Part shown: positions 58,131-64,000 of the stretch, one piece after another
Layout: every line of letters begins with the position of its first letter
How positions within the stretch are numbered: the first letter of the stretch is position 1
NCBI GenBank assembly: GCA_948288625.1
Contig: CAOHYA010000001.1
Span: 248,001-312,000 of the forward strand
Source of the DNA: an uncultured Candidatus Saccharibacteria bacterium
GTDB lineage: Bacteria > Patescibacteriota > Saccharimonadia > Saccharimonadales > Saccharimonadaceae
DNA: 64,000 nucleotides
Direction of reading: 5' to 3'
The notes under the pieces: generated by a model
Database searches by the model: none
What the model was told of the DNA's origin: nothing
Seen by the model: the letters and a program-made list of their open reading frames with translations, nothing else
Program-made: the position numbers and the translations under genes

Positions 58131-59264
58131 ATGTTGATCATTGGTATTATTGTTGGGCTGATTGTTTTGGTAGTGCTGGTTGCCGCCCATGAGCTAGGGC
58201 ACGCCATCGTCGCGAAACGTAACGGGGTAGTGGTAGAAGAATTCGGTATTGGCTTTCCGCCGAAAGCGATTGGTAAAAAGTTAAAAAATGGCGTATTACT
58301 GACGCTTAACTGGCTGCCACTTGGCGGCTTCGTAAAGTTGCAAGGTGAACACGATGCCGCTGATAACAAGGGTGATTACGGCAACGCGACGTTTTGGCAG
58401 AAAACGAAAATCTTATTCGCAGGTGTACTGGTCAACTGGCTGATTGCCGTCGTACTGCTCAGCATTTTGGCGGTGACTGGTTTGCCGAAAATTATCCCTA
58501 ACCAATTTGTCGTTCCTTCGGATACGACCGTACTGACTGCTCCAGTACAAATCGGTACGTTGACCGAAGGCTATCCAGCTGAAAAGGCAGGCTTGAAAGC
58601 GGGCGATACCATCGTAAGCTTTGCGGGCGAGCCAATTGAAAAAGCCTCCGAACTTATCGATGTGAGCAAAGACAACCGTGGTGAAACCGTAGAAGTGGTG
58701 TACCAGCGAAACGGCAAGGAAGTGACGACCGACGTCGCGCTGCGCGATAGCGAGTCAGCGGTATTCGGCGCCAGCTTAGGCCAGCGTGAAAGCATCAAAG
58801 CAACGTGGTCCGCACCACTGGTAGGCATCGTCACTACTGGGCAATATACGTGGGTCACCATACAAGGGCTTGGCCAACTCATGAGTGATTTCTTCGGCGG
58901 GTTGTTAGGGCAGCTAAGTACCAGTGAATCTGGCCGTGAAGCAGCCACTGAAAAACTCGACAAAGCCGGTGCGAGCGTGGCAGGCCCGGTCGGTATTTTG
59001 GGCGTCATTTTCCCTGCCGCCAGCGAAGCCGGCCTTTCGCAAATCGTTTTCTTGGCGGCGATTATTTCACTCACTCTCGCGGTCATGAACACGTTGCCGA
59101 TACCATCGCTGGATGGTGGCCGGTGGTTCGTGACGGCGTTGTTCAAGCTATTCAAGAAACCGCTGACGAAAGACCTTGAAGAACGAATTCACGGCACTGG
59201 TTTCATGGTATTACTTGGGTTAATTTTGATCGTGACGGTTGCTGATGTCTTCAAACTCTTCTAA
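58131..59264 (+). CDS. rseP: Site-2 metalloprotease RseP (M50)
   Basis: 377 aa intramembrane zinc protease. HELGH at 20-24 in the first helix, a PDZ domain at about 125-200 (GYPAEKAGLKAGDTIVSFAG), and the third zinc ligand in SLDGGRWFV near 326. It cleaves membrane proteins, such as anti-sigma factors or leftover signal peptides. One PDZ domain is present, as in Gram-positive RasP. It follows uppS directly. Confidence 0.94.
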   Translation: MLIIGIIVGLIVLVVLVAAHELGHAIVAKRNGVVVEEFGIGFPPKAIGKKLKNGVLLTLNWLPLGGFVKLQGEHDAADNKGDYGNATFWQKTKILFAGVLVNWLIAVVLLSILAVTGLPKIIPNQFVVPSDTTVLTAPVQIGTLTEGYPAEKAGLKAGDTIVSFAGEPIEKASELIDVSKDNRGETVEVVYQRNGKEVTTDVALRDSESAVFGASLGQRESIKATWSAPLVGIVTTGQYTWVTIQGLGQLMSDFFGGLLGQLSTSESGREAATEKLDKAGASVAGPVGILGVIFPAASEAGLSQIVFLAAIISLTLAVMNTLPIPSLDGGRWFVTALFKLFKKPLTKDLEERIHGTGFMVLLGLILIVTVADVFKLF

Positions 59265-60051
59265 GCAAGCAACTGATAATGCTGACGTGGGTGCGGTAAA
59301 GTCCCCGGCGCCACTTAGTATGAAGCGACGTATTTTACTGTGCATCGGGTTACCTGTATGGGTGTTCCTGGGCTTCATGTTGGCGCAAGCGCTGATCGTT
59401 GCGCTGATCGGAGTGCTTGAAGCTGTCGGCGTGCCTTTGGATGAATTGAACGCATCGTTATTCCAAGTTATCGCCGGTGGTGTTATTTACGGGCTCTCGC
59501 TCGCTATCGTTATCGGGCTGCCATGGCTCGTAAAAAAAGCTCGTACCGACAGGGAAGAGCTTGGCCTTCAACGCCTCCCGAATTGGATGGATATCGTATG
59601 GGTTCCTGCCGGGGTAGTCGCATATCTTATTTTGACGACTATCGTGACGACCTTAGCAATGACTTTCCTGACCTTCGTTGATTACGAACAGGTTCAAGAT
59701 ACCGGCTTCACGAACTTGACGACCCAATTTGAATACATACTGGCTTTCGTCATGCTGGTGATCATTGCGCCGGTGGCCGAAGAGATACTTTTCCGGGGCT
59801 ACTTGTTCGGCAAATTGCGTAAACATGCGTCGCTATGGGTTTCCATACTTATTACCAGCGTATTATTCGCCATCGTGCACTTCGCCTGGAACGTCGGGCT
59901 GGATGTATTCGCGCTGAGCATCGTGCTCTGTTTGCTGCGCGTTGCGTCAGGGAGCTTGTGGCCGTCAATTATGTTGCACATGCTCAAGAACGGCGTCGCT
60001 TTTTACTTCCTCTTTATCAATCCGACAGTTCTTAGTACACTGGGAGGGTAA
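59245..60051 (+). CDS. CPBP family intramembrane glutamic protease
   Basis: 268 aa from ATG 59245 (ATG 59239 also possible). Eight or so membrane helices. The CPBP/Abi motifs are AEEILFRGYLFGKL near 178 (EExxxR), FAIVHFAWN near 212 and a C-terminal LHMLKNGVAF. Homologues process prenylated proteins or bacteriocin precursors or cleave within membranes. It overlaps rseP by 20 nt, so two membrane proteases are co-expressed. Confidence 0.88.
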   Translation: MSSNSSKQATDNADVGAVKSPAPLSMKRRILLCIGLPVWVFLGFMLAQALIVALIGVLEAVGVPLDELNASLFQVIAGGVIYGLSLAIVIGLPWLVKKARTDREELGLQRLPNWMDIVWVPAGVVAYLILTTIVTTLAMTFLTFVDYEQVQDTGFTNLTTQFEYILAFVMLVIIAPVAEEILFRGYLFGKLRKHASLWVSILITSVLFAIVHFAWNVGLDVFALSIVLCLLRVASGSLWPSIMLHMLKNGVAFYFLFINPTVLSTLGG

Positions 60052-60054
60052 ATT

Positions 60055-61293
60055 ATGCGAGTATCAAACCTTTTTACCAAAACGCTTAAAGACACCCCGG
60101 CCGATGAGGTCGCTAAAAATGCCCAACTACTTATTCGGGCCGGCTTCGTATACAAAGAAATGGCCGGAGTGTATGCGTATTTGCCCTTAGGTAAAAAAGT
60201 GCTCGAAAACATCATTCAAATTATTCGCGAAGAAATCGATGCCATTGGTGGAAATGAAATCAGCCTGACTGCTTTGCAGCCAAGTGACGCCTGGAAAAAA
60301 ACCGGTCGTTGGGACGACGACGTAATGGACGTATGGTTCAAAACTAAGTTGGCGAACGGTGCCGAGCTGGGCCTCGCGCCGACCCACGAAGAAGCGCTTA
60401 CCAAGCTGATGAAAAATTATATTCATAGCTACAAAGACTTACCGGTGTATCCTTACCAGTTCCAAATAAAGTTCCGTAACGAACTGCGTTCCAAAAGCGG
60501 CCTGATGCGAGGGCGTGAATTTTGGATGAAAGACCTGTACAGCTTTAGCCGTACCCAGGAAGAACACGATACTTTCTACGAAAAAGTCTCCGGTGCGTAC
60601 GTTCGTATTTTTGAACGGCTCGGCCTTGGCGATACTACCTTCAAAACGTTCGCCAGCGGGGGAAGCTTCGCGAAATACAGCCATGAATACCAAACCATCA
60701 GCCCGGTAGGGGAGGATACCATTTACCTCGACCGATCTCGGGGTATCGCCGTAAATGAAGAAGTGTACACCGATGAGGTTCTTGCTGAGCTTGGGCTCAA
60801 TAAAGACGAGCTTGAAGAAGTAAAAGCAGTCGAAGTAGGGAATACCTTCAACTTGAGCACAAAGTTCAGCGACCCACTTGAGCTTCACTTTACGGACGAA
60901 GATGGCAGCGCTAAGCCAACTATCATGGGGAGTTATGGTATCGGCCCAAGCCGCCTCATGGGCTTGATTGCCGAGCATTTCGCCGACGACAAGGGTTTGG
61001 TGTGGCCTGCCCAAGTTGCGCCGTATAAAGCGTATTTGGTAAGTATCGGTGCTGTATCGGAACATGCCACCGAGTTATATGAGACTTTGCAGCAAAAAGG
61101 CATAACCGTACTGTTTGATGATCGCGACGAACGCCCGGGTGCGAAGTTCGCCGACGCCGAATTGATCGGCTTACCGTATCGGATAACCATAAGCGAGCGC
61201 CTTATCGACCAAGGCAAGCTTGAATTGACCTACCGTAACACTGGTGAAACGGACTTATTGACACTGGATGAGCTGCTTGCTAAAATAAGCTGA
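60055..61293 (+). CDS. proS: Prolyl-tRNA synthetase, compact form without editing domain
   Basis: 412 aa class II enzyme. It opens like bacterial ProRS (SNLFTKTLKDTPADEVAKNAQLLIRAGF in outline), with motif 2 FRNELRSKSGLMRGREFWMKDLYSF and motif 3 SYGIGPSRLMGLIAEHF. The roughly 180-residue YbaK-like insertion between motifs 2 and 3 that edits Ala-tRNA(Pro) is missing (usual bacterial size about 570 aa). The anticodon domain follows (YKAYLVSIGAV; DDRDERPGAKFADAELIG). Confidence 0.95.
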   Translation: MRVSNLFTKTLKDTPADEVAKNAQLLIRAGFVYKEMAGVYAYLPLGKKVLENIIQIIREEIDAIGGNEISLTALQPSDAWKKTGRWDDDVMDVWFKTKLANGAELGLAPTHEEALTKLMKNYIHSYKDLPVYPYQFQIKFRNELRSKSGLMRGREFWMKDLYSFSRTQEEHDTFYEKVSGAYVRIFERLGLGDTTFKTFASGGSFAKYSHEYQTISPVGEDTIYLDRSRGIAVNEEVYTDEVLAELGLNKDELEEVKAVEVGNTFNLSTKFSDPLELHFTDEDGSAKPTIMGSYGIGPSRLMGLIAEHFADDKGLVWPAQVAPYKAYLVSIGAVSEHATELYETLQQKGITVLFDDRDERPGAKFADAELIGLPYRITISERLIDQGKLELTYRNTGETDLLTLDELLAKIS

Positions 61294-61313
61294 CTAGAGA
61301 TGTGACCACAACA

Positions 61314-61337
61314 GCGTACGCTACATATAGCGTACGC
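61314..61337 (+). repeat. Perfect 10-bp hairpin before greA
   Basis: GCGTACGCTA-CATA-TAGCGTACGC between proS and greA, without a T-run. It may be an mRNA stabiliser or an operator. Confidence 0.75.
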
Positions 61338-61370
61338 ATTGAACGTAAAACAAGAGAAAGTAAGAAAAGA

Positions 61371-61826
61371 ATGAAAAAGCAGTACCAAATTACCGCTGAA
61401 GGTAAAAAAGAGCTGGAAACCGAATTGCTCGGCCTGAAAGCACGTCGCGGCGAGGTGGCTGATAAAATTTCTGAAGCACGTGACTTTGGTGACTTAAGCG
61501 AAAACGCCGAATACGATGCTGCTCGCGAAGAGCAGGGTCTTCTTGAAACCCGTATCGCCGAAATCGAAGAAATCGTCAACAACGCCGAAATCATCAAGTC
61601 GACCAGCAAAAGCACTATCGGCCTCGGTAGTCGTGTCGAACTGAAAACCGGCAACAAAAAAGTCGTCTACCAAGTAGTAGGCCCCGTCGAAGCTGATCCT
61701 ATCGAAGGCAAAATCAGCAACGAGTCACCAATCGGCATGGCCCTTTATGGCAAAAAAGTCGATGACAAAGTAACCATCACCACACCTAAGGGTGATATTA
61801 GTTACACGATTGTTTCGGTCGGATAA
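61371..61826 (+). CDS. greA: Transcription elongation factor GreA
   Basis: 151 aa. Rescues backtracked RNA polymerase. The N-terminal coiled coil carries ARDFGDLSENAEYDAAREEQG with the acidic tip DxxENxEY, and the C-terminal domain has SPIGMALYGKKVDDKVTI. Start at MKKQYQITAEG by family alignment. A strong terminator follows. Confidence 0.96.
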   Translation: MKKQYQITAEGKKELETELLGLKARRGEVADKISEARDFGDLSENAEYDAAREEQGLLETRIAEIEEIVNNAEIIKSTSKSTIGLGSRVELKTGNKKVVYQVVGPVEADPIEGKISNESPIGMALYGKKVDDKVTITTPKGDISYTIVSVG

Positions 61827-61841
61827 TACCGACATCAAGCT

Positions 61842-61868
61842 AAAAGCCCCTCTGGTAGGGGCTTTTTT
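61842..61868 (+). terminator. greA terminator
   Basis: AAAAGCCCC-TCTGGTA-GGGGCTTTTTT. Confidence 0.95.
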
Positions 61869-61870
61869 CG

Positions 61871-61879
61871 TGGTATACT
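61871..61879 (+). promoter_or_regulatory. lysS extended -10 promoter
   Basis: TGG-TATACT, 9 nt before ATG 61889, directly behind the greA terminator. Confidence 0.6.
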
Positions 61880-61888
61880 GTAACAGAT

Positions 61889-63454
61889 ATGTCGACATTA
61901 AAAGATTTTCGCGATGAACGCCTGCGTAAGCTCGCAGAGCTAAAAGAGAAGGGAATTGATCCATACCCTTCAGCTTCGTATCGGTCGCATTTTGCTGCCG
62001 ACGTAAAAAATAACTTCGAAGAAAACGATGGCAAAAATGTCGTCGTAGCCGGCCGCATTACGGCTATTCGCAAGTTCGGTAAGATAGCATTTATTGTAGT
62101 AAAAGATATTTCTGGCGAAATCCAGCTGTACTTGAACGCCGAAAACATTGCCACCGAACTTCATATCGGTGACGAACCGTCGACTCAAGACAACGGGTTT
62201 AACCCAGGCCTGCTTGGCATTGAAGATTTGCCACTTCTCGATACCGGTGACTTCGTCGAAGCCGGTGGATTGGTCGGCAAAAGCCAAACAGGTGAAATTT
62301 CTATTTTCGTCAACGAACTCCGTATTCTTTCGAAGGCATTGCGGCCTATGCCAAGTAAGCAAGAAGGCTTCACGAACAAAGAAGAGCGTATGCGTCGCCG
62401 CTACGTTGATATGAACGTCAACGAAGACGTACGTGAACGTTTCATACGTCGTTCAAAGTTTTGGCAAGCGACTCGTGATTACTTGAATGGCAACGGCTTC
62501 ATTGAAGTAAATGTTCCAGTGCTCGAGCACACCACCGGTGGTGCCGACGCTAATCCGTTCGTCACGCATATGGATGCGCTTGACCAAAATTTTTATCTCC
62601 GTATTAGTCACGAACTGCCACTTAAGCGCCTCATTGGTGCCGGTTTCGAAAAAGTATACGACATCGGGCCTCGTTTCCGTAACGAAAACTATTCCGACGA
62701 ACACCTCCCGGAGCATGTCGCTATGGAATGGTACTGGGCGTATGCCAACTGGCAGGACGGCATGAAATTCATGGAAAATATGTACAAAGAAGTGCTTCAA
62801 AAGACATTTGGAACATTGCAATTCAAACTTGGCAACTTCAACGTCGATATGGCAGGCGAATGGGAAGTGTGGGACTATTCAACTATTATTAGGGAACGCT
62901 ACGGCATCGATGTATTCGAATCTTCGTTGGATGATGTAAAGAAAGCGCTTTCCGACAACCAACTGGAAGTGGAACAGACTGAAAACCGTGCCCGTGGCAT
63001 CGATAAGTTATGGAAGAACATCCGTAAAGACGTAGCCGGCCCTGTCTGGCTGGTGAATACCCCTACGTTTATTTCGCCGCTTTCGAAAACTAACCCCGAC
63101 AACAAAAATATCGTCGAACGCTTCCAGCCGGTCATCGCCGGTTCCGAACTTGGAAACGGCTTCTCAGAGCTTAACGATCCGATCGATCAATTGAACCGTT
63201 TCGTGGAACAACAAAATATGCGCGATGCCGGCGACGACGAAGCCATGATGCTTGATATCGATTACGTGGAAATGTTGGAATACGGTATGCCGCCAGCTTG
63301 TGGCTGGGGCTTCAGCGAACGCGTTTTCTGGATCTTCGAAGGCGTTACCGCCAGGGAAGGGGTGCCATTCCCGCAACTTCGCCAAGAGTATGACGAAGTC
63401 ACGAAAGCATTGTACCCTCAAGTGAAGTTCGAAGAAAAAGTCACCGAAGAATAA
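61889..63454 (+). CDS. lysS: Lysyl-tRNA synthetase, class II
   Basis: 521 aa. N-terminal OB anticodon domain (NVVVAGRITAIRKFGKIAFIVV in outline), motif 1 around FIEVNVPVLEHTTGGADANPF, motif 2 DIGPRFRNENYSDEHLPEH, and a divergent motif 3 PPACGWGFSERVFWIF, in which the usual GIGIDRL reads GFSER; the motif arginine is retained. The start is close to a -10 box, leaving almost no leader. Confidence 0.93.
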   Translation: MSTLKDFRDERLRKLAELKEKGIDPYPSASYRSHFAADVKNNFEENDGKNVVVAGRITAIRKFGKIAFIVVKDISGEIQLYLNAENIATELHIGDEPSTQDNGFNPGLLGIEDLPLLDTGDFVEAGGLVGKSQTGEISIFVNELRILSKALRPMPSKQEGFTNKEERMRRRYVDMNVNEDVRERFIRRSKFWQATRDYLNGNGFIEVNVPVLEHTTGGADANPFVTHMDALDQNFYLRISHELPLKRLIGAGFEKVYDIGPRFRNENYSDEHLPEHVAMEWYWAYANWQDGMKFMENMYKEVLQKTFGTLQFKLGNFNVDMAGEWEVWDYSTIIRERYGIDVFESSLDDVKKALSDNQLEVEQTENRARGIDKLWKNIRKDVAGPVWLVNTPTFISPLSKTNPDNKNIVERFQPVIAGSELGNGFSELNDPIDQLNRFVEQQNMRDAGDDEAMMLDIDYVEMLEYGMPPACGWGFSERVFWIFEGVTAREGVPFPQLRQEYDEVTKALYPQVKFEEKVTEE

Positions 63455-63480
63455 TAAGCAATAATATATTGTTTAAATGA

Positions 63481-63515
63481 AAAGGGGCGCCTTCTCTGTA
63501 TAAGAGGGGCGCCCC
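63481..63515 (-). terminator. Terminator of orphan gene 63532
   Basis: GGGGCGCC pairs with GGCGCCCC (minus strand), followed by TTTTCATTT. On the plus strand it may also end lysS. Confidence 0.8.
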
Positions 63516-63531
63516 GTTCGTTATGCAACTA

Positions 63532-63792
63532 CTAAGGCTTGCTCTGTCGAGCCTTACTGGCTTCGTGTGACTCGAGCCTCAGATTCTTCCAGTTCAGAAA
63601 AACCTCCTTCCCGATACCGGCTGCCTTCTTGTACTGATACAAGAGTGACTTCTGGGCGTTTGCCCGGCCTCGCTGAGCTTTCTTCAGCGTTTCCACGACG
63701 ACATTGATGGTAGCATCCGGTTGACCAGGGTAGGAGAACACGAAAAGGCGTCTGGGTTGTCTGTCAGTGTTCTTCGTTACCAAGCGACACAT
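63532..63792 (-). CDS. Orphan GC-rich gene: small basic protein
   Basis: 86 aa, not recognised. It starts MCRLVTKNTDRQPRRLFVFSY; the middle has VVVETLKKAQRGRANAQKSLLYQYKKAAG in outline and a basic end (SHEASKARQSKP). Net charge is strongly positive, as in nucleic-acid-binding proteins, without a known fold. AAGG is immediately before ATG, too close for an ideal Shine-Dalgarno. Its own extended -10 promoter (TGG-TATAAT) and terminator and its GC-rich codons place it with the other four orphan genes. Confidence 0.6.
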   Translation of the reverse strand: MCRLVTKNTDRQPRRLFVFSYPGQPDATINVVVETLKKAQRGRANAQKSLLYQYKKAAGIGKEVFLNWKNLRLESHEASKARQSKP

Positions 63793-63830
63793 CCTTAGGT
63801 GGGGGAGAGCAGCGGTTGCTGAACGTATAT

Positions 63831-63839
63831 ATTATACCA
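63831..63839 (-). promoter_or_regulatory. Promoter of orphan gene 63532
   Basis: Minus-strand TGG-TATAAT; the leader is about 32-38 nt. Confidence 0.6.
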
Positions 63840-63886
63840 TCAAATCAATATAATCGCATATATTTATAGAGGTAAACAATTTATAT

Positions 63887-63913
63887 TTGACTTTATATAG
63901 TACTATGTATAAC
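63887..63913 (+). promoter_or_regulatory. Promoter of the PadR-like gene
   Basis: TTGACT, 15 bp, TATAAC, 8 nt before ATG 63922; short spacing and leaderless geometry. Confidence 0.45.
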
Positions 63914-63921
63914 ATAGAACT

Positions 63922-64000
63922 ATGACACAACAAGATATGAATAGCGAAATGTATGCCGAGCAATTGGCAACGCAACTGCGCAAAGGGTTCCTGGCGTACT
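63922..64000 (+). CDS. PadR-type regulator, N-terminal fragment cut by window edge
   Basis: Only 26 codons are visible: MTQQDMNSEMYAEQLATQLR followed by KGFLAY. The QLRKGFLAY phrase matches the start of PadR family winged-helix repressors (QLRKGxLEYxxL), which usually control transporter or stress genes. The call rests on this short stretch alone. Confidence 0.45.
   Translation, partial: MTQQDMNSEMYAEQLATQLRKGFLAY

Noticed and set aside
61314..61337. Perfect hairpin as the proS terminator
   Set aside because: There is no U-tract, the greA start is only 34 nt away with no promoter in between, so transcription probably continues through it.

Overview
The window reads as a chromosome segment of a Candidatus Saccharibacteria (TM7, Patescibacteria/CPR) bacterium. 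This is inferred from gene content and style: a streamlined rpsU-yqeY pair, a zinc-ribbon-less NrdR-like ATP-cone protein next to ftsA-ftsZ, short ProRS, mupirocin-insensitive-type IleRS, two LCP proteins, a pilin-like gene, and many lineage-specific unknown proteins. The standard genetic code is used and TGA acts as a stop, which argues against Gracilibacteria/Absconditabacteria. No rRNA, tRNA, CRISPR array or insertion sequence was recognised.

Layout. 1-15 kb: housekeeping and cell division: priA (cut by the window edge), a phosphoribosyltransferase-like protein, a winged-helix regulator with recJ, an ABC-2 exporter (natAB type), rpsU-yqeY, adk, map, ftsA, ftsZ, nrdR-like, a thioredoxin-fold protein with a VKOR-type disulfide oxidase, and an alpha/beta hydrolase. 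15-20 kb: a four-gene cell-surface operon encoding a small secreted domain protein, a DUF916-like membrane protein with a C-terminal LysM, a giant RCC1 beta-propeller carrying the same secreted domain at its C-terminus, and a membrane-anchored protein. 20-23 kb: an isoleucine T-box leader with ultrashort Stem I, then ileS. 23.4-25.2 kb: three orphan GC-rich monocistronic genes with near-consensus promoters and strong hairpins; two similar genes lie at 6.4 and 63.5 kb. 25-28 kb: a zincin metallopeptidase, a type IV prepilin fused to a seven-blade RCC1 propeller, and a secreted Ser/Pro-rich protein. 28-39 kb: a polysaccharide locus (Wzz, priming sugar transferase, glycosyltransferases, Wzy, Wzx, VanZ, LCP), AT-rich in its centre. 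39-49 kb: rplU, parAB, lepB, a second LCP, prmC, prfA, rpmE2. 49-55 kb: membrane and unknown proteins. 55-63.5 kb: rpsB-tsf, frr, uppS, rseP, CPBP protease, proS, greA, lysS, and a partial PadR-type regulator.

How they fit together. VKOR can supply oxidising power outside the membrane, where the RCC1 proteins carry a paired cysteine in nearly every blade. UppS, the priming transferase, Wzx/Wzy/Wzz and the LCP proteins form a lipid-linked surface-glycan route. LepB, the prepilin-like protein, the DUF916-like operon and the secreted C-terminally anchored proteins make up an envelope suited to attachment to a host bacterium.

Most interesting: a family of three structured palindromic elements (about 1.5, 39.9 and 42.2 kb) with invariant loops and compensating stem changes; a pilin-RCC1 fusion; a shared C-terminal GW/WYxW membrane motif; a predicted loop-to-Shine-Dalgarno pseudoknot before rpsB; widespread leaderless genes; and the five GC-rich orphan genes.
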